A stretch of 64,000 nt of DNA, from the NCBI GenBank assembly GCA_002428985.1, contig DIYL01000009.1:124001-188000 (forward strand). Reading direction: 5' to 3'. A model generated the notes under the pieces. The model was not told where the DNA came from. It made no database searches and was given only the letters and a program-made list of their open reading frames with translations. The translations under genes were made by a program, and so were the position numbers. Within the stretch, counting starts at the first letter, position 1, and each line of letters starts with the position of its first letter. Positions 36,812 through 46,655 of the stretch are shown piece by piece. This DNA is from Anaerolineales bacterium UBA6055 (GTDB lineage Bacteria; Chloroflexota; Anaerolineae; Aggregatilineales; Phototrophicaceae).

Positions 36812-38023
36812 TTAACAGCTTCCAGCACCTAGCTCATATATGATCGTCAGCGTATTGTCTGATTCATTGGTTTCAGGAATTACATTGTTCGAATCGATAC
36901 TGATCACAATACTATGATCCTCACCTGTGAATGCACTCACTGTGATTGGGATAAAGCCCTCAAATGTTTCGCCTGCACCTAATTGTGGGAATGCACCAAC
37001 TGTAGATTCAACCACTGTGCCGTCAGATGTGCGTGTATCGGTCACTGAGATTGTTCCACCTGCCGATGCAATGCCTGTGCCTGTATTTTCAACTGTTACA
37101 AATAGGGTGAAGGTCTCATTACAGGAGGGCGGATTCGGATCCAGCGACACATTATTAATGACGAGGTTTGCTTCGGTAGTCGGTGTTGGTGTGCTGGTTG
37201 GCGTATTGGTTGGAATCGGAGTTGGTGGTGGTGGTGGATTAATGCGTGGAACATTGGTTAAGTCACCCTCAGCACGAACGACACTCGGTGCAACCCAACC
37301 GCGTCGACCATTTGCCAATTGGATATAGTACCACCCTGTACCAAAGCTACTGATACCAATAATGGTTGCACTTTCTCCATTAAACAAGAACCCAATCCGA
37401 TCATATTCTGTTGAATCACCACGGCGAACATTGGCATCTAATAACGATACAACCTGAGGTTGTCCACTATTTAATGATGTTGGGGTTGGAGCCAGTGTTG
37501 CGCGTTGCGCGGCAGCTGGTTGCGTTGGAATTGGTGTTGCGCCAGCTTGCTGTGTTAGTTGAGGTTCAAGGAATTCTGGGACATCATTTTCGACACGAAT
37601 TGGGCTAACCCGTACATATTGTGGCACACCACTATCCGTATTGATCGTTAGACGCAATTCATATAAGCCATCGGGCGCAGTAAATGTGTTCCAAGTGCCT
37701 AATACGTCATCAATGATCGGTTCGAGTTGTGGTAATGTTGCTGGAAACCACGGACGCTCGTCGGATGGCAGTGCTGTTTCTGGATTGATGACTAACGGGC
37801 GAAATTCAATAAAATAATTGCGCATGGTCGGTAATGTGACTGTGCCCCGTATATCAACTGTCTCGCGCACAGCATATACAGGAGGCGGGAAACTGATATT
37901 CGCAGCTGGATTGATAAGGGTCTCATCATTCGGTTCAATTAAAACCGTACCGTCTTGTGACCATGCAAAGGGTATAACTAATAACCCGATAGCCAAAATC
38001 ACAGCAAATAATCGTCGATTCAT
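36812..38023 (-). CDS. Secreted SH3b-CARDB protein
   Basis: A 403-residue exported protein. Signal peptide (about 1-23, ending FAWSQ), an N-terminal beta domain, a Thr/Gln/Pro-rich linker, one SH3b domain (DANVRRGDSTEYDRIG to GRRGWV), a PPPPPTPIPTNTPTSTPTPT linker, and a C-terminal CARDB domain (LVINNVSLDPNPPSC, then NTGTGIASAGG and ETNESDN). It is probably a cell-surface adhesion or scaffold protein. Start ATG 38023 follows GGAGA. The preceding TTG would add one residue only. Confidence 0.8.
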   Translation of the reverse strand: MNRRLFAVILAIGLLVIPFAWSQDGTVLIEPNDETLINPAANISFPPPVYAVRETVDIRGTVTLPTMRNYFIEFRPLVINPETALPSDERPWFPATLPQLEPIIDDVLGTWNTFTAPDGLYELRLTINTDSGVPQYVRVSPIRVENDVPEFLEPQLTQQAGATPIPTQPAAAQRATLAPTPTSLNSGQPQVVSLLDANVRRGDSTEYDRIGFLFNGESATIIGISSFGTGWYYIQLANGRRGWVAPSVVRAEGDLTNVPRINPPPPPTPIPTNTPTSTPTPTTEANLVINNVSLDPNPPSCNETFTLFVTVENTGTGIASAGGTISVTDTRTSDGTVVESTVGAFPQLGAGETFEGFIPITVSAFTGEDHSIVISIDSNNVIPETNESDNTLTIIYELGAGSC

Positions 38024-38071
38024 CAATGTGTCTCCTGTATGAATGATTACAATAGAACTATTTATAAACCG

Positions 38072-38452
38072 CTACACCGTGATTTCAATACGATTGCCAT
38101 CAGGGTCTAGCACAACACTTTCATAATATCCATCACCTGTTGTACGCGGTTCGCCCTCAATTACATAACCATCGGTTCGTAAGCGTTCCGTCAGGGTATC
38201 AACTGCAGCTACACTTCCAATAGCCATCGCAATATGGATCCACCCAAAGGACTGTTCTACAGGGCGTTCGACGATGGATGGCATCTGCATTAATTCTAAC
38301 CGTGCACCACTTTCAAATGACAAAAAATAAGATGAAAATTGACGCTTTGGGTTCGTGTATTTTTCATTAGAGACTGCTCCAAAATATGTCTCGTAAAATA
38401 CACGACTCCGCTCAAGGTCTGGTGTCCATAATGCAACATGCTCGATTTTCAT
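38072..38452 (-). CDS. VOC-family (glyoxalase-like) protein
   Basis: A 126-residue single VOC domain. The N-terminus KIEHVALWTPDLERSRVFYE and the C-terminal VLDPDGNRIEITV are typical, with His and Glu metal ligands in place. Members include glyoxalase I, fosfomycin-type resistance proteins and dioxygenases; the sequence does not say which. ATG 38452 starts the domain directly. It lies 11 bp from the methyltransferase gene on the same strand, so the two are probably co-transcribed. Confidence 0.8.
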   Translation of the reverse strand: MKIEHVALWTPDLERSRVFYETYFGAVSNEKYTNPKRQFSSYFLSFESGARLELMQMPSIVERPVEQSFGWIHIAMAIGSVAAVDTLTERLRTDGYVIEGEPRTTGDGYYESVVLDPDGNRIEITV

Positions 38453-38463
38453 TATACTCGCTT

Positions 38464-39306
38464 TCAGTTTGTGTGGCTTGGTTGTCGGCAAATAAATACA
38501 CCCATTAGTGAGGGAGAAAATAACTTGCCATCACGCGTAATGATGTCACTTGCAATTTGCTCGACTGTATCGGGTAATCGCTTCACACGGTCGATTTCTG
38601 GATTATTATCCACCAACAGATTGCGATACCGTCCAATTGTCTCATATTGGGTGCGGACTGAATGTGCATCATCAATCCATGTGTTGTCCTCAAAGTAGTG
38701 TGTTTCAACAGATTCGAAGTAAGGGGATAAGATTCCTGAACCATTTTCCATCGAAAACGGTGACGGGGGTTCAGGCTCATAATGAAGTCCAAGTTTGTCC
38801 ATCGCTTGATAATGTAGGTCAATGATGAGCGGGTTAATTTTTTCGCTATTGGTTGAAGCAAGGAGGATGCCATCAGGACGAAGCACACGCGAGATTTCAC
38901 TGACACCATGTGGAATATCATCGAGGTGATAAAGGACTTTATTCGCCATTACAATATCAAAGAATTGATCCACAAAGGGTAGTCCCTGAATATCAGCTGT
39001 TGCACCCATTATTGTTGTCTGTCGTTTTTGGGCTTCATCGTGGGCTGATAGCAACATGCCAGTGGATATATCGGTAATCACAGTATTTGCTGGATCAACA
39101 TTATAATATTGCACGAGTAACCAGATAAATCGCCCCCATCCACCACCTGCATCGAGTATTTTGGCAGATGCCCAAGACGATACATGGTCTAAAATCCAAC
39201 GTGTAAATGTATCACCTGCAAGTTGATGCTTATCCCGCAAATGATCACCACGGCTGTAATAATGCTGACCAGAATCAATTTGTCGTTTCATCTGTTGATT
39301 ATTCAT
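38464..39306 (-). CDS. Class I SAM-dependent methyltransferase
   Basis: A 280-residue methyltransferase of the Methyltransf_11 type. Motif I is ILDAGGGWGRF, motif II-like VITDISTGML, and the post-I region GLPFVDQFFDIVMANKVLYHLDD is characteristic. It transfers a methyl group from SAM to an unknown small molecule. ATG 39306 has GGGAG upstream. It is followed after 11 bp by the VOC gene. Confidence 0.85.
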   Translation of the reverse strand: MNNQQMKRQIDSGQHYYSRGDHLRDKHQLAGDTFTRWILDHVSSWASAKILDAGGGWGRFIWLLVQYYNVDPANTVITDISTGMLLSAHDEAQKRQTTIMGATADIQGLPFVDQFFDIVMANKVLYHLDDIPHGVSEISRVLRPDGILLASTNSEKINPLIIDLHYQAMDKLGLHYEPEPPSPFSMENGSGILSPYFESVETHYFEDNTWIDDAHSVRTQYETIGRYRNLLVDNNPEIDRVKRLPDTVEQIASDIITRDGKLFSPSLMGVFICRQPSHTN

Positions 39307-39483
39307 CACATATGTCTCCCTAGTTGACCCACTTATTCGTATTGTACAGCTAAATCGCTCAGTTTGTCTCATTATCGACACTTTTTACTAAGGTTATGTG
39401 TTATGAATAGTATGGATGTCCTGCTGGCAATGACGCCATACCAATTACATCATCCATCAAACTATATTTAGGAGCACACCATC

Positions 39484-39972
39484 ATGAACACATTACCCCA
39501 ATTCAAATCAGATTTAATCGCTGGTATGGATATACGACGCGAATCTGCCCAATCACTCGTTGAAGCAGTCAATCCTGACCTAAATGTTCATGATAACTCC
39601 GAATGGACAGCCAAAGACCTCATTGCCCATTTGACCGCATTCGAAGAAGATATGGTCGATGCCATACAAGCATTTATGGAGGACGAAAAATATCGACTGG
39701 ATTTGCGCGGTGTAACTAACATCGACGACTTTAATGAGATGCGTCGGTTGGAACGTGCTGACAAAACGTGGGAACAAGTCATAAAAGAATGGAAATCAGC
39801 GCGGGATCAACTTCGGGGTTTGATTATTGCCTTTCCTACAGATCAGCTAGACATACCGTTCACTACGCCGTTTATGCAAAAATATACGCTTATGCAAGCG
39901 ATCAAAGGGTGTGGTATCCACGAAAAAATGCACATTACTGAGATTAAGAAAGCTCTCGAAACATCGCAATAA
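39484..39972 (+). CDS. DinB / ClbS-like four-helix protein
   Basis: A 162-residue protein of the DinB superfamily, close to the ClbS/DfsB (DUF1706) type: SEWTAKDLIAHLTAFEEDM early and GIHEKMHITEIKKAL at the end, with a histidine in each as candidate metal ligands. DinB proteins are metal-binding bundles with thiol transferase or damage-response roles. AGGAG precedes the ATG. The GNAT gene follows 80 bp downstream on the same strand. Confidence 0.75.
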   Translation: MNTLPQFKSDLIAGMDIRRESAQSLVEAVNPDLNVHDNSEWTAKDLIAHLTAFEEDMVDAIQAFMEDEKYRLDLRGVTNIDDFNEMRRLERADKTWEQVIKEWKSARDQLRGLIIAFPTDQLDIPFTTPFMQKYTLMQAIKGCGIHEKMHITEIKKALETSQ

Positions 39973-40052
39973 CGTGATAGCTGATTCTGATAGACCTCCG
40001 ATACAATCAATGGTAGACTATTGTCGCAATCAGTCAGCCCAGAGGGAGTGTC

Positions 40053-40490
40053 ATGTCTGTCACGCTACGTAAAGCAACAATCAACGATATAGGCGAACTC
40101 GCCGAGATGAACAAAGAACTCATTGCGGACGAGCGTAGTCGTAACCCGATGAATATCAATCAACTCGAATTGCGTATGCAAACGTGGCTAGATGGCAGTT
40201 GGTCAGCGATTATGATCTATAAGCATGATGTACTCATTGGGTATTTGTTGTATCAACAGCGGACAGATGAGCATTTTCCAGATCAGCGCATTATTTTTGT
40301 AAGACAATTTTTTGTGCAACGCACCTATCGTCGGCGGGGTATCGGGCGTGAAGCTTTTGAGCGGATTACAAAACAGTTCTTTCCCAGTGATGCACGGGTT
40401 ATGTTGGATGTACTCGCGACCAATCCTGAAGCATTACATTTTTGGGAAGATATTGGGTTCACACAATATGCCATCCGGCTACAGCGTTAA
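40053..40490 (+). CDS. GNAT-family acetyltransferase
   Basis: A 145-residue single-domain GNAT enzyme. The acetyl-CoA loop is RTYRRRGIGREAFERI (R-x-x-G-x-G/A type), preceded by the strand IIFVRQFFVQ and followed by LDVLATNPEALHFWEDIGF. It acetylates an unknown amine or protein. AGGGAG precedes the ATG. Confidence 0.88.
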   Translation: MSVTLRKATINDIGELAEMNKELIADERSRNPMNINQLELRMQTWLDGSWSAIMIYKHDVLIGYLLYQQRTDEHFPDQRIIFVRQFFVQRTYRRRGIGREAFERITKQFFPSDARVMLDVLATNPEALHFWEDIGFTQYAIRLQR

Positions 40491-40553
40491 AACCCACCCA
40501 TCTATCGTGATAGATAGGTATCAACACGAAATCATACCGATGATAGCTGTATA

Positions 40554-41981
40554 TTATTGGGGCTCAAGCCAATAGGTATCTCCTTGACCTTCTGCTGTCC
40601 AACCGAAGACGCCTCCATAATTAACGTACCACCATGCCAAGCCATCGTTACAAGTAGGTCCGGTTAGTACACGGAATTCGCCTCCTTCTGGGATTTCTCC
40701 AACGATGAAACCATCAGTATCAGCACGATGTCGCATATTATTTGATCCCAAGCCCGTAACGACTTCGCCTACCTCACCGACAACTAAGCGTGGTTGTAGA
40801 CCATCACATAAGTCTGGCGTGGTTGTTCTCATATCGTCTGACAAACTCCGTCGCCATTGTGTCGGTCCCCATGTCGCCCCTTTAATGTTCATACCATCAA
40901 TACCTGTTGTTGTAATCGGCGTCAGCGAACCTCTATTCCATAATGTCATCGATCCATTGCCTGTTTCGCCATAATTCAGCAACATCGCTGTTTCACCGTC
41001 TGGTGACAGCAACAACTCAAACTGACCATCGGTATCCGAAATTAAAAATTCTTCACCATCAGGATAGTCAATTAACCAATCTGCTTCAAAGCCATCTTCA
41101 CTTGGCAAATAATGAGCGATAATGCCAGTCGGTGCAAAGCGATGATATTGTTCTAACTCACCTTCAAACGGAGAAGACCACTCAACCTGTGTATCGACAA
41201 GGTAAGCTACATCTGGCGCACCCGTTGATACATAAAAATAGGTACGGTCATCCATCTGGCTCCGATATTCGTCACGTACCCAGAATGACTGTCTTAGATA
41301 TTGCTCTTCTTTTACTTGGATTGGCCAACGTAATGTCCCATCCGACTCATATACAAAGACCCCTTGCCAAAGCTCACCTGCATCGTCTAGTTGGCTAGTT
41401 AGGATTGCAATGCCATTATCCCAACTGACAACAAGTGGAGTTGGAATCCCATATTGTTCGGGAATATTCAGTGGATAGCTTTCTTGCTGATTAGATGAGA
41501 GGGTATGTATCACTAACTCGAAATCACCTGTTGGTTCTAGTAAATTGGTCCATGCAATCTGCCTACTGTCGGGTGACCATGTCGGGTAACTGCGGAGTAG
41601 TGCATAATTGTCTACACCTTCAACAAAAAAGCTCGCATTTGCAGGTTGTTGACCGATGTTAGTGGTATCTCCTGTGCTAATGTCATACACCCAGATATCA
41701 TTCGGTAATATGCCACTCATCATGCCGACACGTTCAATCGCATCAATTGTAAGCTGAGCAGGGCGCGTGTAAGCGATATATTGCCCATCCGGCGAAACAA
41801 TCGGTTTGCTGACTTGTCCGTGTGTTGTTAACTGAATAAATTCACCTGTGTCAGACTCCCATGTCCAGAAGTTTTGATCAATTCGGAGAATTAACGGGAA
41901 GTCTTGTTCTTGTCCAGCCACACCTGTAATACCAACTAACAAACTCATTATGATGGAAAGTAGTATTTTTTTAATCACCAT
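40554..41981 (-). CDS. Secreted TolB-like propeller protein with SH3b domain
   Basis: A 475-residue exported protein. A signal peptide (KKILLSIIMSLLVGITGVAGQ) is followed by PD40/TolB-type blade repeats (VSPDGQYIAYT, WSPDSRQIAW, LSPDGETAMLL) and a C-terminal SH3b domain (NNMRHRADTDGFI to YGGVFGWTAEG). Such proteins probably bind surface ligands. ATG 41981 has GGAGAC upstream; the longer reading adds an unlikely polar leader. Confidence 0.75.
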   Translation of the reverse strand: MVIKKILLSIIMSLLVGITGVAGQEQDFPLILRIDQNFWTWESDTGEFIQLTTHGQVSKPIVSPDGQYIAYTRPAQLTIDAIERVGMMSGILPNDIWVYDISTGDTTNIGQQPANASFFVEGVDNYALLRSYPTWSPDSRQIAWTNLLEPTGDFELVIHTLSSNQQESYPLNIPEQYGIPTPLVVSWDNGIAILTSQLDDAGELWQGVFVYESDGTLRWPIQVKEEQYLRQSFWVRDEYRSQMDDRTYFYVSTGAPDVAYLVDTQVEWSSPFEGELEQYHRFAPTGIIAHYLPSEDGFEADWLIDYPDGEEFLISDTDGQFELLLSPDGETAMLLNYGETGNGSMTLWNRGSLTPITTTGIDGMNIKGATWGPTQWRRSLSDDMRTTTPDLCDGLQPRLVVGEVGEVVTGLGSNNMRHRADTDGFIVGEIPEGGEFRVLTGPTCNDGLAWWYVNYGGVFGWTAEGQGDTYWLEPQ

Positions 41982-42291
41982 GAAATTCTTGTCTCCATTG
42001 TTTGTGTCTGTGTCGATATGCAAAAACTATAACATGATGCTCAACGAGCAAGCTATAAAAAGATAGAAAAATTGTTTCGATGCTAGTTGTAACCTAAAAC
42101 GACTAGGTCATGAGGTTATCTTTTATCCGACATAATAAACATATTTTAAAAAAATGACACATAATACATGTGTTCGGCTAGTCAAGTGGCTAGGCCGGAT
42201 GCCTGTTATGAAACTATCCATCTGCATCGTGTAAATGTTGTTACAGTTCTGTATGCTTAATTTAACAATGGGATGGAATAGAGGATCATTG

Positions 42292-42567
42292 ATGTCAAAG
42301 AAAGTTACGATTCAAATTCGTAGTGAAGATCTAAGTGTTGATGTCGTTACCGAATCCGAAGTTACACAACACATCATCCAACGTATCGAAAAGAATATCG
42401 AGGCAATCATCAATCGGAGTATCACGCATGATATGCGTGGACGGATCACATCAATCAATATGTCATTGAGCATGTTAGAACGTCATGTCTCTCCAGATGG
42501 ACAAAGACATGTTCAACAACTGAAGACCCAAGTCGAAGATTTATCACGATTGTTAGAAGTGTTGTAA
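42292..42567 (+). CDS. Orphan DHp-like (HisKA) mini-protein
   Basis: A 91-residue protein with GAGG eight bases upstream of ATG 42292. Its C-terminal half reads ITHDMRGRITSINMSLSMLE, which matches the H-box pattern of histidine kinase dimerisation domains (H-[DE]-[LM]-R-x-x-[LI]-x-x-I). No ATPase domain follows; the frame ends about 35 residues later. It may be a phosphotransfer protein, a decoy for a kinase, or the remnant of one. The N-terminal half is a short beta-rich segment (VTIQIRSEDLSVDVV). No response regulator is adjacent. Confidence 0.5.
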   Translation: MSKKVTIQIRSEDLSVDVVTESEVTQHIIQRIEKNIEAIINRSITHDMRGRITSINMSLSMLERHVSPDGQRHVQQLKTQVEDLSRLLEVL

Positions 42568-42634
42568 TCAGCCTCTAACGACAACTGTGGTCCTGGTGTA
42601 TCATCTACAGAGGCAATCATACGGAGTACACACC

Positions 42635-43327
42635 ATGAAATTAGGCACTTATGTCGAAGTCAGACTTAAAAGCAAAAACATTGACAAGTCGATGAGCTTT
42701 TATGAGTACCTTGGCTATCGTAAGATTGGCGACGATGTGATGACAGACGGTAGCATCAATATTCGCCTGAGTGATGAAAATTTCACGAGCCCAACCCTGA
42801 GCTATATGGGGACAAGTAGTGATACGATTCGGGCAATTTTCAAAAATCAAAAACAGTCGGCACGGTCTGTCCAAAATGCCGAATTCAAAAGTTTAAATAG
42901 ACTCACTGTATCCATTGACCGTAACAAGAGTAAGGTCAAAATGCCTGCTGGAACGCCAGTCACACGCACCCCAATTTCCCGATTGGGTCGATTCGGCGAA
43001 TTCAGTATTCCGGTAAAGAGTGTTGCCCAAGCGGTTATCTTCTGGGCAAAATTAGGCTTCGAGCCTCTCCACATTGCTAAAATCCCCTACCCTTATAGTA
43101 TTATGTCTGACGGCTTGATTGTGATTGGGTTACATCAATCGGGCGATTTTGATGACTTCACGATTACATATTTCGCTGATGATATGCAAAAACGGGTGAC
43201 GACCCTTGATGATGAGGGGCTAGAACTTCATCCTATGAAGTCCCGCACCACACATGATACCTATGATAATGCTGCTTTTCGTTCCCCTGATAATCAACAA
43301 TTTTTCTTATTTAATAGCGATGTCTAA
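42635..43327 (+). CDS. Two-domain VOC protein
   Basis: A 230-residue protein with two glyoxalase-like halves: VEVRLKSKNIDKSMSFYEYLGYRK opening the first and FSIPVKSVAQAVIFWAKLGF the second, which ends AFRSPDNQQFFLFN. The usual His metal ligand at the start of each half is not evident, so it may bind ligands without catalysis. GGAG precedes ATG 42635. Substrate unknown. Confidence 0.7.
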   Translation: MKLGTYVEVRLKSKNIDKSMSFYEYLGYRKIGDDVMTDGSINIRLSDENFTSPTLSYMGTSSDTIRAIFKNQKQSARSVQNAEFKSLNRLTVSIDRNKSKVKMPAGTPVTRTPISRLGRFGEFSIPVKSVAQAVIFWAKLGFEPLHIAKIPYPYSIMSDGLIVIGLHQSGDFDDFTITYFADDMQKRVTTLDDEGLELHPMKSRTTHDTYDNAAFRSPDNQQFFLFNSDV

Positions 43328-43402
43328 ACCACTTTAACGTTAGGACGTGCTATTGCACAGTAAGATAAAAGAGAGCGGTCATCAATTAGAAAAGAGAGTG
43401 TT

Positions 43403-44305
43403 ATGCGTGTATCGGCTCGATTGTTTGTAATTCTGTGCATGTCATTATTTATGTTAGTCGCCTGTGATAGCTCCGATGACGATGATTTCTCGTCTCAGTC
43501 TGCTTCGGACGATCTAGAAGGTCGCATCGTATTTCAGTCCAATCGTAGCAATCAGCTAACCGTCTATATGATGGATCCCGATGAAGATGAGATTGAACAA
43601 TTAACACAAGGACGCGACTCGCATCCCGATTTATCATCAGATAGTCGGATTGTTTATGAATCGATCAGTGGTGACCAACAAGACCTCTTTTTAATTACCG
43701 ATGAAGGCGAAACACCACGTAACCTCACCCGTACCGATGATGCGTGGGAATATCATCCTTCGTGGTCTCCAGATAACACACAAATAGTCTATGTGTCGGA
43801 TCAGGATGGCGATGAAGAAATCTGGGTCATGTCTTCGAGTGGTTACGGCCAAACGCAACTGACAGATAACGATGTCTTTGATACCCAACCGGATTGGTCG
43901 CCCGATACATCACAGATTATCTATCAATCGAATCTAGATGGTGATAATGAGTTGTATCTGATGGATGCAGACGGCAGTAATATTGCCGCACTGACAGATA
44001 ATGACAACGAAGACCTTGCGCCAGAATTTTCGCCTGATGGCTCGTTGATTGTATTTGTATCGGATCGAGATGGTAACAACGAACTCTATACGATGACACC
44101 CGATGGTGAGACAGTTACACGCCTCACAGACAATGACACCGATGATAACCACCCGACATGGTCACCTGATGGTGAGTGGATTGCGTATCAGTCTATGGAT
44201 GGTAGCAATGTCGATATTTATATCATCAAAGCAGATGGAACAAATATAATGCGTTTGACAGATCATCGTGCTATCGACAGTGACCCATCATGGAATACAG
44301 ATTAA
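43403..44305 (+). CDS. TolB-like lipoprotein with PD40 repeats
   Basis: A 300-residue lipoprotein. The lipobox is LFMLVACDSS, followed by a Ser/Asp-rich spacer and about six PD40/WD40-like blades, each of the form P-x-WSPD-x-x-x-I-x-Y-x-S-x-x-D (for example HPSWSPDNTQIVYVSDQDGD, QPDWSPDTSQIIYQS). It is a complete periplasmic or surface beta-propeller, as in the DPP6/TolB family, but with no Tol-Pal genes near it. Confidence 0.85.
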   Translation: MRVSARLFVILCMSLFMLVACDSSDDDDFSSQSASDDLEGRIVFQSNRSNQLTVYMMDPDEDEIEQLTQGRDSHPDLSSDSRIVYESISGDQQDLFLITDEGETPRNLTRTDDAWEYHPSWSPDNTQIVYVSDQDGDEEIWVMSSSGYGQTQLTDNDVFDTQPDWSPDTSQIIYQSNLDGDNELYLMDADGSNIAALTDNDNEDLAPEFSPDGSLIVFVSDRDGNNELYTMTPDGETVTRLTDNDTDDNHPTWSPDGEWIAYQSMDGSNVDIYIIKADGTNIMRLTDHRAIDSDPSWNTD

Positions 44306-44444
44306 TCGGGTGTTCATAATTTTTGTTGGCATGAACTGATAACTATGTTCTACAATATAATCATTGAGCCAACTTGTATCTAATGATGTTGTGGTTTGAT
44401 ATTGGATTGCTAGAACTTATTATTTATTTTCGAAGGTCATGCCA

Positions 44445-45368
44445 ATGAATTTACCAGCACATATTATTGAAGCCAAAATAGACTTAACTGAACATATCCC
44501 ATTGCACGTCTACTTAGTCAAAGGTGAGCATTACGCTGTCTGGATTGATAGTGGCGTAAAAGATATGTTTCCACTTTTTGTCGAGACGATGCAAAAAGCG
44601 GATGTCGCCCCTGAAAATTTACGGTTTATCTTGCATACGCATTCACATCATGACCATATTGGTTGTAATGGACAGCTCAAAGCGCACACAGGGTGTCTGA
44701 TTGCAGCACACCCGCATTATGCCAACTGGCACAGCGATTTTGAGGAACATTATCACGAATTTTCGCGTCCATTCCCACATCTCATTCCGGATACACCTGA
44801 ACTCCGTGCTGAGGTGTTAGATATTCTTGATGAGCCTGCGCCTCTTGATTTGCAGATTGATGAAGGCACAGTATTTAACCTTGGTGGTGGCGTGACATTA
44901 GAGGCATATAGTTTTCCGGGGCACCTGCTAGCAGAATTGGGATGGTTTGAAGCATCATCACGCACCCTAATTCTGGGTGACGCAATCACCGGATTAGACT
45001 GGGAACTATTTCATAGTCATCTCACTGTGCAAGGCTACCGCGATAGTATCGACAAAATTGCTCGCTTACTCGATGAACTAAATGTCGAACAGGTATTATT
45101 TGCACACTTCCCACCGATGACACCAGATGAAACCCGTGAACTTGTTAAAAAAGCGCATCAATATATCGACGATGTCGAATCGACATTGATTCGTTATTGC
45201 GCCAGCCAAGATACGGTCACATTAGCTGGAGCATGGGAGACACTTTGCAACCGTATGGAACGTCTGCAAGAATTCCGATCCTTAAATATGGTCTATGCAC
45301 ATATTCAGGATTTAATTGAGCGTGGCATTCTACGCGAAGTTGATACAGAGACCTATCAAATTCGCTGA
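44445..45368 (+). CDS. Metallo-beta-lactamase-fold hydrolase
   Basis: A 307-residue MBL enzyme. Metal ligands are in LHTHSHHDHIG, with SFPGHLLAELGW and LGDAITG for the later His and Asp and HFPPM near the end. The C-terminal 90 residues are helical and look like the winged-helix/LACTB2-type tail. The substrate is unknown. GAAGG lies eight bases before ATG 44445; the ATG at 44439 would sit too close to it. Confidence 0.85.
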   Translation: MNLPAHIIEAKIDLTEHIPLHVYLVKGEHYAVWIDSGVKDMFPLFVETMQKADVAPENLRFILHTHSHHDHIGCNGQLKAHTGCLIAAHPHYANWHSDFEEHYHEFSRPFPHLIPDTPELRAEVLDILDEPAPLDLQIDEGTVFNLGGGVTLEAYSFPGHLLAELGWFEASSRTLILGDAITGLDWELFHSHLTVQGYRDSIDKIARLLDELNVEQVLFAHFPPMTPDETRELVKKAHQYIDDVESTLIRYCASQDTVTLAGAWETLCNRMERLQEFRSLNMVYAHIQDLIERGILREVDTETYQIR

Positions 45369-45471
45369 TAAAGGAAATGCTGTTTTTCTAAACAGTACGA
45401 TTTGTAACTAAACGGACGCGTTTCTGTGCGTCTGAAATATACTTAACGATAATCTATTTTAAGGACAAAAC

Positions 45472-46653
45472 ATGTTAGCGTTAGACGGAATAAAAGTAGT
45501 TGATTTTACACAGATGATGTTAGGTCCATGGGGGACACAATTTCTTGGGGATATGGGTGCGGATGTCATCAAGGTGGAACGCCCCAAAGTCGGTGAATGG
45601 GAGCGTGGCTTGGCAGCCATGGGTGAATTACTCGGTGACGATAGCCCATACTTCATCGCCATGAATCGCAACAAAAAGAGCATCACAGTCAACTTAAAAG
45701 ATGACCGTGGCAAGCAGATTATTTACGATCTTGTTAAAGATGCTGACTTGGTGACTGAAAACTTCCGCCCCGGTGTACTCGATAAACTCGGGCTTGGATA
45801 TGAAAAACTCAAAGAAATTAACCCCTCGATTGTTTATGTAGCGGGTAGTGGTTACGGACCAGATGGACCCTATGTACATAAACCGGGGCAAGATTTGTTG
45901 ATCCAGTCTTTATCCGGTCTCGCATCACAGACAGGTAAAGCTGATGATAATCCGACCCCGATGGCGACCTCATTTGTCGATGCGTCGACTGCACTTACGC
46001 TTGCATTTTCGGCGATGGTTGGATTATTCCATAAAGAACGCACCGGACAAGGACAACGTATTGACGTCAGCTTATTTAACACAGCGATTGCGCTCCAATG
46101 TCAGGAATTAGCTGCATTCATGAACCTGTCGAAACGTTGGCAACGTAGTAGTAGCGGTATTGGTAGCCCGTGGTTATCTGCACCATTTGGGATTTATCAG
46201 ACACAAGATGGCTATATGGCAATCTCGATGAACTCACTCACTGTATTAGGTGAATTGATAGAAATGCCTCAACTTGCAGATTATGACACCGAGGAATTGG
46301 CATATGAAAAACGCGACGAACTCAAGCCGATGATTGAAGAACGTATCCGCACCAACACCACCGACCACTGGTTGGAACTTCTCGGTACGCGCGATATGTG
46401 GTGCGCAAAAGTTCAAGATTTTGATGACCTAATGGTTGACCCGCAAGTTGCACACAATGAATTAATTCAAACTGTGGAACATCCAATTGCTGGTGAAGTC
46501 AAAGTGATCGGTATCCCGATTAAATTCAGTGAGACTCCCGGTACGATCCGCCTTAATCCGCCCACTGTCGGACAACATAATGACGAAGTATTAGCAGAAC
46601 TCGGTTATAGCGACGAGCAAATTGCGACATTCCGTGACGAAGGAGTTATCTAA
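45472..46653 (+). CDS. CaiB/BaiF-type (class III) CoA-transferase
   Basis: A 393-residue family III CoA-transferase. Key segments are LDGIKVVDFTQMMLGPWGTQFLGDMGADVIKVERP, NRNKKSITVNLK, the catalytic Asp in GQRIDVSLFN, and RPGVLDKLGLGYE. It moves CoA between carboxylic acids through a mixed anhydride at that Asp. The enoyl-CoA hydratase gene starts two bases after its stop, and an SDR follows the same way, so the three act in one route that activates, hydrates and oxidises an unknown acid. AAGGA precedes the ATG. Confidence 0.93.
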   Translation: MLALDGIKVVDFTQMMLGPWGTQFLGDMGADVIKVERPKVGEWERGLAAMGELLGDDSPYFIAMNRNKKSITVNLKDDRGKQIIYDLVKDADLVTENFRPGVLDKLGLGYEKLKEINPSIVYVAGSGYGPDGPYVHKPGQDLLIQSLSGLASQTGKADDNPTPMATSFVDASTALTLAFSAMVGLFHKERTGQGQRIDVSLFNTAIALQCQELAAFMNLSKRWQRSSSGIGSPWLSAPFGIYQTQDGYMAISMNSLTVLGELIEMPQLADYDTEELAYEKRDELKPMIEERIRTNTTDHWLELLGTRDMWCAKVQDFDDLMVDPQVAHNELIQTVEHPIAGEVKVIGIPIKFSETPGTIRLNPPTVGQHNDEVLAELGYSDEQIATFRDEGVI

Positions 46654-46655
46654 TC

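Noticed and set aside
40500..40515. ATCTATC-GT-GATAGAT hairpin as a terminator
   Set aside because: The two-base loop and weak A-T stem without a T run make it unconvincing.
43403..44305. TolB of a Tol-Pal system
   Set aside because: The protein is a lipid-anchored PD40 propeller alone; no tolA, tolQ, tolR or pal gene is nearby.
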